From Gnetum montanum (Eukaryota; Streptophyta; Gnetopsida; Gnetales; Gnetaceae): a stretch of DNA of 64,000 nucleotides. This document shows positions 35,301-48,089 of the stretch, one piece after another. The notes under the pieces were generated by a model. The model did not search any database, had not been told where the DNA came from, and saw only the letters and a list, made by a program, of their open reading frames with translations. Location: positions 272,694-336,693 of the forward strand of contig MNCI01036652.1 in the NCBI GenBank assembly GCA_015680685.1, in the 5' to 3' direction. The translations under genes and the position numbers were made by a program. Within the stretch, counting starts at the first letter, position 1. Each line of letters begins with the position of its first letter.

Positions 35301-35689
35301 GGCAAAAACCAAAAATTCAAGCCTAAATGTGATTATAGTTGTAAGCATTGATTGAATAGAAATAAGAAAAAGAAACAAGGGCAAAAAAATGGAGAACAAC
35401 AATTAACAACATAATTTATGCAAACAAGATTAAAATTAAGAGAGGGCCCTAGAATCACTCTATGTTTTTCAAATTAAGGACATCAATGTCATTGACATCC
35501 CTGAAAAACGAAGGGGAAGCATTGTAGACTCATTAACCCTAATTATGATGGTGGAAAGCAAAGTGTCATTTTTGTAGTAGCTCCGCTGCTAATGATGGCA
35601 TTGTGGTTTCAACACCAACAACATCATCTATTTCAGCATTGAAAATAAGCCCTAACAGTATTATCAAAAAATAATATGATTATTTTATA

Positions 35690-35935
35690 TGTAGAGCATC
35701 AATAGCCAAATGGCTACAACCAAGCTTTGTTTGCTCATTTACAAAGTAAACCTTCCAGTAGAGTAATGTCATTCATGACAAGAATACATTCAACAACACG
35801 TACATAGGAGAAGATCAACATGTCTAAGCACTGCCATTGCAAAAGATGGAATACCAAGTACATGTTCCTAATGTTTCGTTTTATCATGTCAACAAGATGA
35901 GGATGACAATGACCCATGACCTCCTACAGCCAAAA
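35690..35935 (-). pseudogene. possible aminotransferase (AGT2-like) gene fragment
   Basis: On the minus strand GHCHPHLVDMI (35890 on) resembles the GHCHPxVVxxI motif of plant class-III alanine:glyoxylate aminotransferases. About 160 nt later another frame reads KVYFVN, like their KVVYFVNSG motif. Order and distance fit the family roughly (about 135 nt expected), with indels between. Just upstream (35995-35940) is a glycine-rich frame VGVGIGIGCGVSFGIGFG of unclear origin. A captured or degraded gene fragment is the best guess, but chance similarity is possible. Confidence 0.3.
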
Positions 35936-36030
35936 CCAATGCCAAAACTGACGCCACAGCCTATGCCGATGCCAACGCCTACTGTTCTGATGAAGTCGTT
36001 GTAGGAAGTGAAGGTGGCATGATCTAAAGC

Positions 36031-37480
36031 TAATAGCAAGCTATTTTTTCCAAGTGTAAAACATAGCTACAACCACTTGTCTTGAGTAATGAATGATAAT
36101 TAAAAATGTAGCAAACAAGTTTTCATGGTGGCAAGCATCATACATTATGGATGCATTTATTTAGAAATATTTTTATCTTAACTATTGGCCTAAAGTATGA
36201 CATAAAAGATTTTTTTAATACAAGCTTGATGTTTTATATACTTTGATCATAGCAATATATATATATAAGTAAAAGAAAATTTGTTATTTAAGAAAGAAGG
36301 GAGGAAATTTATGGACAAGTGTCAAATATACCTTTATTTTCTACAAATTTGTAACTTTCTATAGAAGTTATAATTTGATCTCCTAGATATTTGTAAGGAT
36401 GTAAGACACTTGCTAGCTATGGCTAAATTTTCTCACAACTTTAAAGTAGTTATGAATAAATTATCTATATATTTGTTGTTCACCTTAACCTCTCATGATT
36501 ATTGTAACTATCCTAAGTCTACTATATAAAGGTTGGAAGGGTAGAATTAAAATAGGGTAGGGGTGGAGAAACTTTGAAGAATATTAAAAATTGTAAAAGC
36601 ATGGCTTGTTAAAGACATCAATTTAGCTACTTTGTTTTAATCTTTTGAGTTCATTTCTTCCCATTTTGTTTTAGTTGCCTAGCTAATGGCTTAGATAGTT
36701 ATCGTGCTTGGCATTTAATTTTGGAATTTTTTCTAGATTGCTTTTATAGCTATGTTTTTGTGAAATATTAGACTTCTATTAAGATTTTCCATAAAAGAGC
36801 TTACATTATTGAAAAGTCTCAAGAGCAATTTAATAGTAATGTCTTAACAAAATTGCCTATTTTGAGCATAGAGTATCTAGGTAAATCTTTGGTATTTTGA
36901 GACGACTAAAATAACTTCATTTTTTTAGAGTGTATTGCCTTGGTATTTCAATCCTAAAATTGTCAAATTTTTGAAGGCTCTGTTGAATGAAATCTTTGAC
37001 AACTATGTACTAGCCAAAATAGAGACTTGTACTTTGTCATTTATGCAACATTTTTGGTAGTCTAATAAGATTGCATTTTATGAATTTGCTTGTTGAGCTT
37101 AGAAGGTTTGAATAATTCGTAGTTAGATTTAATTGGAATAGATTTATTGCAAAGTGTCTCCTTGTGTCAATTTATCTTGCTTAAATATTTGAGATTTCAC
37201 ACAAATCTACTTTCTAATCCTTCTCTTTCTAAGCCCATTGAATCTCATTCTATTTCTAGTTTTCGTGTGGAACTTTCTCTCTAAGGAAAATTAGGAGTGT
37301 CTCGGCAGAATTGTGCTCAAATGTTTTTTTAAAATTTTGTTTGTTACAAGTAATGTACTATAGAGACTATATAGACAAAGTGATTAGATAAAATAGAAAT
37401 CTCTAATAACTCACTGTATTTGACAAAGATGGTTGAATCTCTTTTATGATAGTCAATTACAACCTTATACATAATCTAAC
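36031..37480. other. A/T-rich intergenic stretch
   Basis: No supported gene. A TATATAAAGG box at about 36523 within a TG-rich context could be part of an unidentified LTR. Confidence 0.4.
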
Positions 37481-38318
37481 TGATGAATCGTGTTTAGACA
37501 TGCTTCAATATCAGATACATGATATTGGAGCCATGATATCGAATCCCAAGATACAATGTTGAATATCCAATATCGTAGGGTATATGCCAGCCTATAAATA
37601 TAGCGCTTGAGAACACAATTTTGATATGAGTTTTTGCATAGAGTAATGAAGTTCTTGCAGTTTAGCCATACTAGAGTTAGAATATTTCAGAGTGCCCACA
37701 GCAAGAGTCTAAGTCTGTATAGATCTTTGTTTAAGCATTGATGTACCTGAGCACAGCATTGTGACAAAAATAAAGACAAGCCCTTTTTGATAATCCTTAT
37801 AGCACTGAGAATATATTGATGTTTCCTTTAATGCATTTATCATTCATGCACTTTACTTTAATGCACTTTGATTAAGTAATTAATTTCCAGTTGTTAATGA
37901 ACACAAGCACAACCACTTCAAGCATACATGTAGCACTTGGTAACTCAAAAACGCTTAACGTTTGGTAACCTAGTAGTGCTACATGTGTTCAGGATGTGTC
38001 CGAAGAGTAGGAATAGGTACTTGTGTTAGGCTAGCTAGGCAATAGATAAACTAGATATTAAATCACCCTACCTTTTATTCTTGCTCTAGCCGATTAAATT
38101 TATAAAACATAAAGTGATAAAAATCATATACCTTAGTTGCACTTAACCATAAATCTGTATCTCATGAGTGGAACTGAGAAGATAATAATTGTCCAAATTG
38201 GATTTCACTTCTTAGAACTAGTGTACTTAAGAACTTAAGGTCTATGAAGTTCAACTTGATTACGCATGAACACTTGTGATTTGTATGGTTGGGCTTAGGG
38301 GTACCTTACCTCTCATCA
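37481..38318 (+). repeat. 5' LTR of element D (838 bp)
   Basis: TGATGAA...CTCATCA. GATATC/GATATTG words at 37500-37580 are decayed copies of the palindromes in E and G2. TATAAATA at 37593-37600. Confidence 0.88.
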
Positions 38319-38319
38319 T

Positions 38320-38337
38320 TGGTGTTGTTGCTGGGGA
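38320..38337 (+). other. primer binding site, tRNA-Asp type (D)
   Basis: TGGTGTTGTTGCTGGGGA. It differs from the perfect tRNA-Asp complement at four positions, every one a C-to-T change. Confidence 0.82.
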
Positions 38338-38481
38338 CCTTTTAGTTGTTATGTGAGCTATATAGGACTTAGTGGATATTATTAAAAATCATTGGAACAA
38401 ATCCTAAAGTCATATCACACTTTAAAATAATGACAATAATATTTAAAAGCACACTACATTTTTATTCTCTAATATAAATTA

Positions 38482-41070
38482 TCTTCTTCTTATAGGAGTG
38501 ATTCTTTGTCCAAGTCTAACGAAGTTCATCAAGAGGTGCCCCAACAATATCAAGTGGTATATGCTCATCCTGATGAGTATGTACCCAACTTCACCTTCAT
38601 CTTACACCAAGATGAACAGTTGTGGTAGTGTAACATGGAGGGAAACATCATATTGTCACTCGATCAATCCGTTCCTATGATGCTCCAACAAATACTTATA
38701 TGATTGGATCTCCAAGGACTTCATGCTAAGTACACTATGTAGGATAGTGATTTTAAGAATTATCATCCCACTAAAGCAAAATGTCTCAAGGATTAATAGC
38801 TAGAACAACACTATGAATCTATAAAGGGAAAGTAGTTAGTGATTCCCTGTTCCTACTATACCAAAAAGATGATGGAGAACCCTTCTCTGGGGGTTTTCCA
38901 TTTAGAAAACCCCCTCTCTTTAACTTTAGTGAAGAAGGTCAAAACAAGAACCTAAAATCCATGATTCACAATCCTAGTTCATGCACGAATGGATCCAATG
39001 ACAAAGAAGGATCCAAAGAGGGAAGTCATGATAGGGATGTAGACAAGAAACAAGAACATGATTGTGGTTCTGATCACCAAAAAGGGGGTAGTAGGCACTA
39101 TGATGATGCTAGTCCTCCTTTCTCTTCACCTTCGTCATCTTCTTCCAGCTTTGATCACAATTGCATGGGGTATGACCATGATGGAGGTAATTGACGGGAA
39201 TGAAATGATCGAAGGAACCATCAAGCAAGCCAAAACCAAGGACATGGGTGTTCAAGGAAGACTCATTGCCATGAACAAAGGGGTAGTAGAGGGCATCATA
39301 GGCACTAAAATCAAGGCCTCGATGAGCCTTTACTTGCTACCCGAAGTATGCTAAACATTGCAGAGGCAATACAAATTTTTATAAGGCATATAAAGAATAG
39401 TCAGATCAAAAGGTTAGACATGAACAATATCCCTCAGTTCAAGGGGGATATAACTCAAATCCGTAGAATTATCTCAAAGCTTTCCAAGATGCATGTGCCT
39501 TGCAAAACATAGAAAATGAGTGGAAAAAGCTTAAGTTATTTCCAAGGACACTCATTAAAGAAGCAAAAAACTGGTACTGATCCTTAGAACCAAAATCTAT
39601 CAGATGATACAGTACAATGCTTGAATTGTTCAATGATAAATATCAAATGTACTCCAAAGTGTCCAACTTGAGAAGGCAAATACAAGGATGGAAAAAAGGG
39701 ACATACAAACCCTTGGATGCCACCATAGGATAATACTATTCTTTAATGCTCAAATGTCCTGGCAATGGTTATTCTCAATTAGACCAACTCCACCACATTG
39801 TAGATGGGCTTTAATATGAAACAAGAAGAACCCTGAACATCTATGCCTAAGGGTGACTATTAGAATTAAGTGTTCATCAAATCCAAAGATTAATTGAGCA
39901 AGTAGCAAAAGAAGAAGAAGAATTAAGGAAATGAGGAGGTGCAAAAGAGTATAACCATGACCCTTCCATTCATAAGAGGGAGGTTCAATTCTATGACAGT
40001 GAGGAAGAATCATCATTAGATGAGGTGGTGAATAGGAAAATCTTGCTACTTCAAAAATTTCAATATGAAATTATAGCCAAGGTTGATCAATTATGGGACT
40101 CCATGGACAAAAAATTTCAAGCTATCCTAAAAATCACTGAAGAGTCTCAGTAACAAGGTAGTGATCATGAGCATAGGAGGTGCAAGGAAGCTAAACATGC
40201 CTATCAAAGAGGTAAGGAGAAGATTGTTGCAATAGAGGAAGTTGCAAGAAGTGAATCAGATGATGATGGTGGATGTGACATTTGCCATTATGAACATCAT
40301 AAGGGATGTTATCCTATTATGTCATACTTATAAGAATCTAGAGTGTATGCCTTGAATCCATAACTAGCACAAAGGCAAATACCCAGAAGATTGCCTTATC
40401 CTTAGATAGTTCCACCAGTAATAATAGTATTATCCAAGTGAAACTCCACCACAATCATATGAACAATATCAACAATGGTAGCAACCATAGTCATGGGTGC
40501 TAGTACCACCAAGATAATAATACCCTTACAGATAACCTAATCCATATGGGTATTATGTTCAGCAACCCTTGTCTCCATGTGACTCTTCTAGTCATGTTTC
40601 TACTTTTCAACCTCACTACTACCCTCCTGATTATTATTGAACTCATTCTCCACATGCAATGAGAGATACCACCTTTTACCCTTATCCTTCTCCTATTTCA
40701 ACACATGCTCCTCCATCCTCTGCACAACTACCTCTTGCTCCAGCTATGCAGGGTGAACTTCCAACTCAACTACAACAATGTAACACTACCAAGGTTGTTA
40801 ATCTACAACTAGTTCATCAACCAAGTGGTTTAGACACTTGATCAAAGAAAAGGCCTTTCTTCTAATCCAATAGTCTTCCTAAGCCCTTACATACATCTAC
40901 CATTGGCAACCTTGCTCCTCCATCTTCCTCTATATCAAATTCCTTTGAGTCCCCTTCAAACCAAATACTACCTAGAATCCATATTGTTATGCTTACTTAT
41001 GGTGTATCTAATTAGATTTGTGCTGAAAACCTTTCTAGGAAATTAGCAGATCTTGCAAGTCCTCTTGTTT
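38482..41070 (+). pseudogene. gag of element D
   Basis: Starts near 38482 at a codon corresponding to the Met of E and B but mutated, then DEYVPNFTFILHQDEQLW (38570 on). A helical core lies around 39420-39900. An acidic SESDDDGG run leads into the knuckle C-D-I-C-H-Y-E-H-H-K-G-C (40274-40309). A Pro/Gln-rich linker with PSSAQLPLAPAMQGELPTQL (40720-40770) precedes the protease. About ten stops. Confidence 0.74.
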
Positions 41071-41072
41071 AT

Positions 41073-41438
41073 TTGCAAATTACTACAAATGAATTGTGCA
41101 AAGCTCGTCTCAACTCAAGTTCTAGTGTCAACCTAATTTCTCATGAGATGTATACTGCATGGAACCTACCTCCTCTAAAGAAGAGTAATATAAGATTAGA
41201 ATTGGTAGGCCAGTCCATCACTATTCCATTAGAACTAGTAGAAGACATTATGATCATTGTTTATGGGTGGTCTTATCCTATTGATTTCATAGTGATCAAG
41301 GTGGAGAACTACAAAGGGGACTCCCCAATCATCATGGGAAGGGCATGGCTAAGAATCGTTAATGCAAAAATGGGCATTAGAGATCTTTCCTTAGAAATAT
41401 CTAAAAAAAATGCATTTGGGAAGATTGAGAAGAAGTGA
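41073..41438 (+). pseudogene. protease of element D
   Basis: Open for 121 residues. The active-site D-S-G of retropepsins is replaced by N-S-S (ARLNSSSSVNLIS), so the catalytic Asp is lost. Downstream blocks GWSYPIDFIVI and GDSPIIMGRAWLRIV and the EISKKN-GKIEKK end match the other elements. It is fused in frame to gag upstream. Confidence 0.76.
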
Positions 41439-42019
41439 GTTCCATGCATTACGCATAGCAATACATGATGTAATTGTGTGCAAAAATCCTAAGCAGTGAA
41501 ATAAGCATCCATCTCTACATGCAAGTAGTGTGCACTAAAAGCTAATATTCAAAGGTGTCTGTTGTAGCAGCCACAAAATAAGAGGGCATCCAATGGCTGA
41601 CCATTGATTTTAAAAGCAGCACACTTTGCATGAAACCTACTAAGATCCTAGCATGTGCATATGTCATAGGTATGGATGAACTAGAGCAAGTTCATCACCA
41701 ACTCTTTGATAATTCAAATGATGATACCTATTGGGGAGAGTTGAAAATTCTTGAAAATTTCAAGTAAGAGCCCATTGAATTAAAAACTCTACCAACTAGC
41801 ATGGAATATGTATTTTTAAAAAATGAAAAGCTAGTAATAATCAATACCAATCTTGCTCTAGAATAAAAAAAATGCTGTTAAAAGTGGTTGAAAAATGGTT
41901 AGCAACCTTTACCTAGTCATATCCCAAACTCATAGGGATTGATCCTAAGATATGCAAGCATCATATCTATATGGATCCAACCATGAAGCCAAAGAGATAG
42001 CTAGAGAGGTGATTAAACC

Positions 42020-43260
42020 CCAAACTGAAGCAAATCATCAAGGAAGAAATCAAATAGCTCCTCAACATGGGGTTTTATCTATCCATTATAGATAGAAAGT
42101 GGGTTAGTCCACTCATTATTGTGCCCAAGAAAGGTGGCAAGTGGTGGGTCTACATCGATTTTTGGTTGCTGAATATGACAACATTTAAGGATCATTTCCC
42201 ATTGCCATTTTTTAATTAGGTGTTAGACATAATATCCAAGCATTGCTACTATAGTTTTCTGGATGGTTATAGTGGCTATAACCAAATTCAAATCATGCTA
42301 AAGGACTAGGCTAAGGCAACATTCACGAGTCCCTGGGAGACTTTTGCATATTGCAAGATGCCTTTTGGTCTATGCAATGCCCCCACCACATTTCAACACT
42401 TGGTCCTTAGCATCTTTCAATAGCAGATCGGTAGCTATCTGGAAGTCCTCATGGATGACTTCTCCACCTATGGAGCTACATTTGAGCAAGCCTTGGACCA
42501 CCTTGAGTAGGTGCTAAAACAATGTCTTGAAACAAATGTACGACTCAATTAGAAAAAGAGCCATTTAATGGTCCAAGAGGGCATTGTATTGGAACACAGA
42601 ATATCACAAGTAGGAATTAAGGTCAACCTCAAAAAAATAAGGGTCATCTAACGAATAACCCGCCAACCAGAAATTGTCAAAGATGTTCAATCATTCCTTG
42701 GACATACTCGCTACTACTGACAATTCATAGAGAATTTTTCTAACATTGCAAAATCATTGGTTGAGTTGACAAAGAAAGATGCTCCATTTGTCTAGATCAT
42801 AGAATGTGAAAAAGCATTCCAGCAACTAAAGGAGACACTTGTAGAAATTCCAATTCTACAAGCACCTGATTGGTCCAAACCATTTCATGTTATGATGAAT
42901 GCATCAAATTACACCTTGGGAGCTATGCTTAAGTAGATAAATGATAAGAAACATCCATATTACATCCACTGTGCAAGCCAACGCGTTGTGGGTGCATAGC
43001 TTAACTACATCACCATAGAAAAAGAATTGATGGTAGTGGTGTTTGCTCTAGAAAAGTCTTGGCATTATCTGCTTGGATATAAAGTGTTTGTGCACATAGA
43101 TCATAGCACCATCTACTTCCTGATGAACAAGCCGATGGTGAGTGCCTGTGTTATATGGTGGCCGATAATCTTACAGGAATTTGATCTTGTGATGGTAGAT
43201 CAAAAGGGTAGTGAAAATGTAGTCACTAATCACTTGTCTCAGTCGAGATGGAACAATAAA
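42020..43260 (+). pseudogene. reverse transcriptase and RNase H of element D
   Basis: One frame with many stops: PLIIVPKKGGKWWVYIDF (42108), FLDGYSGYNQIQ (42256), FAYCKMPFGLCNAPTTFQ, catalytic LMDDFSTYGATF (42451; both Asp kept), NFSNIAKSLVELTKKDAPFV, then RNase H with PFHVMMNASNYTLGAML (D changed to N at the first catalytic site) and LLGYKVFVHIDHSTIYFL. Motif set recalls Athila/Tat-type RT. 43027-43383 is the longest open part. Confidence 0.82.
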
Positions 43261-43419
43261 GAGGAGGAAAGCTCACTATCTAATCTATTTCCTGATAAAC
43301 TCCTCTTTGTAGGGGCTATAACTGAACAATTACCTATTGAGCCTAAATGGTATAATGGCATTCTCACCTATCTACTCACCTAAGAGATGCCACAAGGGTT
43401 GGATTATTGAAAGAAATAA

Positions 43420-44440
43420 CAGTTTCTTCACTAGGTAAAATACTTTATGGAGATCAATGAACATCTCTACAAGGTGTGCATTGATGGCCTAGTTCGTTAG
43501 TGTGTCCTTGATGTTGATCAATTGTGTGCTCTCCAAGATGTTCATGAAGGTCCTTGTGGGTGCCACTATGTTGAAAGATGCATGACCATTAAAATCCTAA
43601 TGGCAGGGTACTGTTGGTCAATAATCTTTAGGGATGTCCATCAAAATGTCCACTCTTGTGAAAGCTACCAACGAGATGGTGGAATGACTGCTCAGATGAA
43701 GGGACCTCAACAGTGGATTCAACCACTAGAACCCTTCAGCATTTGGAGCATAGACTTCATGGGTCCCATCACGTCCATGTTAAATAAAAAGGTGTACATC
43801 ATAGTCACTATTGACTATTGTACAAAATGGGCAGAAGTAGTAGCTGTCACAAATTGTACATCTTCTACTACTACTTGGTTTGTACAATAAAATGTTGTAA
43901 ATAGGTTTGGTATGCCACGTGCATTAATTTCTAATAATGGAACTCACTTTACAAGCACTACCTTTCAGAAGCTCATGCAACGCTTTGGGGTTGAACATAA
44001 ACTAATAACACCCTACCATCGCCAAGCCAATGGTCAAGCTAAGGTTGTCAATAGGGAAATCAAAAAGATACTAATGAGAACTGTTAGCAAATATAGGAAA
44101 GACTAAAGCACAAACCTTAATGATGCCCTTTGGGCCTACCACTCAACATGGAAACTTCCTATAGGCTATTCTCCCTATGAGCTAATGTACAGAAAATTAC
44201 CAACACTTCCTATTCAATTCGAGCTCTATACACTTTCAACAACCTGTGACCTTAACCTTGACTTAAGTCTAGCACAAAAAGAAAGATTAATGAATCTCAG
44301 CCTGCTAGATGAAAATCAATTGGTGGCCCTATCATCTAACGAGTTGCACAGGGCATTCAACAAAAAGCACCATGACCTTAAATTCAAGAAAGTTAAATTT
44401 CAACTAGGAGATAAGGTCCTCTACTAGAATCACACACATG
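43420..44440 (+). pseudogene. integrase of element D
   Basis: N-terminal zinc module H-H-C-C around 43590-43680 (HQNVHSCESYQ; the last Cys of the expected C-x-x-C is Tyr). The core IWSIDFMGPI holds the first catalytic Asp. LISNNGTHF has Asn at the second catalytic Asp. NREIKKILMRTV holds the Glu region. A GDKVLY block at 44410 marks the C-terminal end. Open frames 43522-43890, 43912-44106 and 44185-44427 are one frame split by single stops. Confidence 0.84.
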
Positions 44441-46644
44441 TACCTCAATGAACTAAGTTCCAAACGTTGTGGGAAGGACCTTATATAATTTAAGAAACTT
44501 TTCCTTCTGGGGCCATGATGATCTACAAACCTGAGAGCCAAAACAAGAAACATCTAGTTAACATACAACAAGTCAAACCTTTCCATGAGCATAAGCTAGC
44601 TAATTCAACAAATGCATCATCGGATGAACAACCACGCTCAATCTTTTAGATCTCCTCCTTTCAACTTAGTCATGGGGAAGACAACCATCTATGCTAATTA
44701 TATAAGTGGCTCCTTAGTTTTTTATCTTTTTTTTTTACATCTTGTTACTTTTACAACTTTTTGTTTTACACATTCTTTATCTTACACCTTTTTGTTTTAC
44801 ATTATTAATTTTTCAAAGTTTTTATTTTACAACATCATTAGTACATTTTATTTTTCTTAATATTTTACAATTTCTTGTATATTTTCCTTTGTTTGGATGT
44901 GATTTTCTTATTATGTTTTAATAATAACATGCCTTATTGCCAACTAGGTACAGTGTGTTTAATTAATGTGGGCATGTGCTATCCAATTATTTGATTGTTG
45001 ATGTCTGGATTCTATCTTTGAATTTTGTTATTGATAATTAGGACATGGTTTCTTTTTCTTGCAATAGGGAGTGAGTCCATAACATCCACCCATTCACAAA
45101 ATTTATGGTTTTCCTTATTTTGAAAATGTGTATTCTCTTTTTTCATTAATACAACTTTAACGAACTTGTGACTTTGGTAGTTTTTGGATTTGGAAAAAAT
45201 TCAAAGGTTTGATTAAGGTGTGACTTAAAGGGGATTAGGTATTTTTTATGCTTTTCTGCTTACTTGGGTGCATGTGTGTTTCCATGGATTTCTTACCGTT
45301 CCATGTTGACCAATAATAGGAAGTTGCATAAGTCTTTGCATGGTGTGGTTTCCATCATTAAAAAAAAGAAAAAATTAAAAAGAAAAAAAATGATGGAAAT
45401 TCAAAGCACACCCCTTAGACAAAATAAACTGGCTACAAGCATAGGTTATGGAACTAGAAAGACATGTTACCCATGCTTGAAGGCCCCCTCTAACTAAGGT
45501 CCTTCCTCACTTCCTACTTCTCTTTTCTTATTTAATAAGGAACAATGGTTGTTCGGCATGAGCACTCTTGTGTCTCAGGGGGGTGGACTGGTCTTGGAAT
45601 GGTGATGCCATGTCATTGAATGTGGGTTGTTTTGGTCTGGACTAAGGATGAATTTTATCAAGCCATTTAACCATAAATTCACAAGGAACTTCATGTGACC
45701 TTAGTTGGGAACTCCATTCCTCTCTCTCTCTCTCATCCACCTATGTTTTCCATGTCTCACCTCACTATTGATTTCATGTTCTTGTTTGATGTCCTAGTTT
45801 GATGTGTCAAAATTCTTAGGTAGTTTCTTCTAGGTTTTTGTCTTTAACTCTTTGTAGCCATTAATCATCCATGGGGCCCATGGATTCCTTAGTTTGAAGT
45901 TATGCAAGGGCAATAAAAGGCCTGTGCCTACTTTGGGGAGGACCCACTTGCATATCTTTTAGTTGGGTTAGTTAAGTTCTTTACCCTTAGACATTCTCAC
46001 AATCAAACCCTTTTGCGTGCCTCATTAATGACATCCAATTGTGTGCATCTTCACAACATTTTTTAGTAAATCCTCTTTTTATTATTGTGAATTCTTGAAC
46101 CCTCTTCAAGCATTTCATTGTGTTGAACTTTGCAGAATTTAATGGACCACTTATCCATTTCACCTATTTTTCAACTTTCCCATGAACACTATTAATGAAA
46201 TCAATCATCATAATCACAACCTAGCCAAGTGTAACCACCGACAAGACAAGGTACTTAAAAGCTATACATTACACATGGCACCCTAATCCATGATTTGTAG
46301 TGATTGTAGTGGGAAGCACAACTAGAATTGGGACTATCTTCATTAACGGATAAGTAGCAACACCATGTGATGAGGACTCTTTATGATCGTTAAATCTTCT
46401 TCCTCGCTCTTCAACTGCTAGAGGAGTTAGATGTCAGTTTTGTCTAAGGTGTTCACTTCTCTGTCATGAACACCCAATTTTGTAAAAGATTATAATCCGT
46501 ACACTCAAGCACTTAGTGTCTATTTGTTCCATCTAAGTTAGTTTGTATGCCGATCAATAATCCCATACCTACCCAATATTTTGTAAAGAACTTATTCCTC
46601 CTCTTGTTCACTTAAGGATGAGTTTTCATTTAGTCATGGAGGTA
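44441..46644 (+). other. 3' non-coding region and polypurine tract of element D
   Basis: T-rich 44720-44860, shared with G1. Conserved block CTTTGGGGAGGACCCACTT (45931-45949). A TTCACTTAAGGATGAGTTTT block and GTCATGGAGGTA (46633-46644) stand directly before the LTR as polypurine tract. No ORF2 found. Confidence 0.6.
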
Positions 46645-47495
46645 TGATGAATCATGTTTAGACATGCTCCAATATCAAATGTGCAATATCGAAGCCTCGA
46701 TATCAGATACTTGATATTGGATCCCAAGATGTGATGTTGAATATCCGATATCATGAGGTATATGCTGGCCTATAGATACAACACTTGGGCACATGATTTT
46801 GATATCAGTTTTTGCATAGAGTAATGAAGTTCTTGTAGTTTAGCCATTCCAATGTTAGAATATTTTTGAGTGCTTACAACAAGGGTCTGAGTGTGTATAG
46901 ATCTTTGTTCGAGCACTTATGTACTTGAGCACAACAGTGTGATGAAAATAAAGATGAGCCCTTTTGATAATCCTTGCAACACTGAGAATAGATTAATGTT
47001 TCTTTTAATGCATTTATCATTCATGCACTTTACTTTAATGCACTTTAATTGAGCAATTAATTTCCAATTATTTATAAACACAAGCATGACCACTTCGAGC
47101 ATACGTGTAGCACTTGGTAATCCAAAAATGCTTGACGTTTCATAACCCAATAACACTACATGCATTTAGGATGTGTTCGAAGAGTGGGAACGGGTACTTG
47201 TGTTAAGCTAGCTAGGCAATAGATAAACTAGATATTAAATTACCCTACCTTTTATTCTTGCTGTAGGTGATTAAATTTATAAAACAGAAAATGCTAAAAA
47301 TCATATACCTTAGTTGCACTTAACCATAAACTTGTACCTCACAAGTGGAATTGAGAAGACAACAATAGTCCCGATTAGATTTCACTTGCTAGAACTAGTG
47401 TACTTAAAAACCTAAGGTCTACAGAGTTTGACCAGATTATGTGTGAACACTTGTGATTCATATGGTTGGGCATAGGGGTACCTCGCCACTCATCA
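46645..47495 (+). repeat. 3' LTR of element D (851 bp)
   Basis: Collinear with 37481-38318. The TATA box has become TATAGATA (46771-46778). Confidence 0.88.
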
Positions 47496-47599
47496 CCAAC
47501 TATTTTAACATTCACAACAGCAAACACATGCTCAAAATTAGTTCATTTCATACCCATTGAGTCTATTTGGAGGTATTTGGGCCTTGGTGTTGCTAGAGA

Positions 47600-47995
47600 C
47601 CAGTAAGAACCTAAACCCTGTTTGAAAAACACCTTCGATCCCATGACCTTCCCAAGGTCATGAGACCTGGAGGCTCCCAATGTTGGCGGTCCAATCCTAA
47701 ACACTCGTCAATAGGATAGCTTATATTGCTCTTAATTCCATAGTTAATATTTTAATCACTTTAACATTTTAATATTTTAATAATGAAAATAATAAAAATA
47801 TCAACATCTTACACCTCAATCACACTTAACCATACCAATGGAACTAAAACAAATAATGATTAAGAAGACAATGACTAGCCACATCACACTTAATTATCAA
47901 GGATACTAACCACCCAAGGTTTTATAGAATTTGATCATATTGCACTTATGCACTTCTGATTCATATGGTTGGGCATAGGGAATACTTGCCACTCA
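47600..47995 (+). repeat. truncated gypsy LTR (3' part)
   Basis: From about 47690 it follows the LTR 3' half (CACTTAACCATA, GAAGACAATGA, TATGGTTGGGCATAGGG) and ends at ACTCATAA, a decayed LTR end at 47995. No 5' end found. Confidence 0.6.
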
Positions 47996-48089
47996 TAATT
48001 AGTAACAAGAATTTAGAGCAATCCTACCATGCCAAAATAATTTAAATTATTTTCAAAAATCAACCTTTAAAACAAATGCTTAATACTAT

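Larger units (their letters stand above)
37481..47495 (+). mobile_element. Ty3/gypsy element D, near complete (10.0 kb)
   Basis: Both LTRs (838 and 851 bp), primer site, gag, protease, RT-RNase H, integrase, 3' region and polypurine tract are in order on the plus strand. Flanks are CTAAC (37476-37480) and CCAAC (47496-47500), a 5-bp target duplication with one transition. The gag-pol frame can be followed almost throughout but carries about twenty stops. The protease and integrase have also lost catalytic Asp residues. No ORF2 is seen between integrase and the 3' LTR. Confidence 0.9.

Noticed and set aside
39058-39354. Open frame after the gag start of D as a separate gene
   Set aside because: Sits within the gag of D, is full of Met/Leu low complexity and has no start of its own.
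45264-45497. 77-residue ORF in the 3' region of D as an ORF2 equivalent
   Set aside because: Lys-run, no similarity to ORF2 of B or G1 and not at the matching place.
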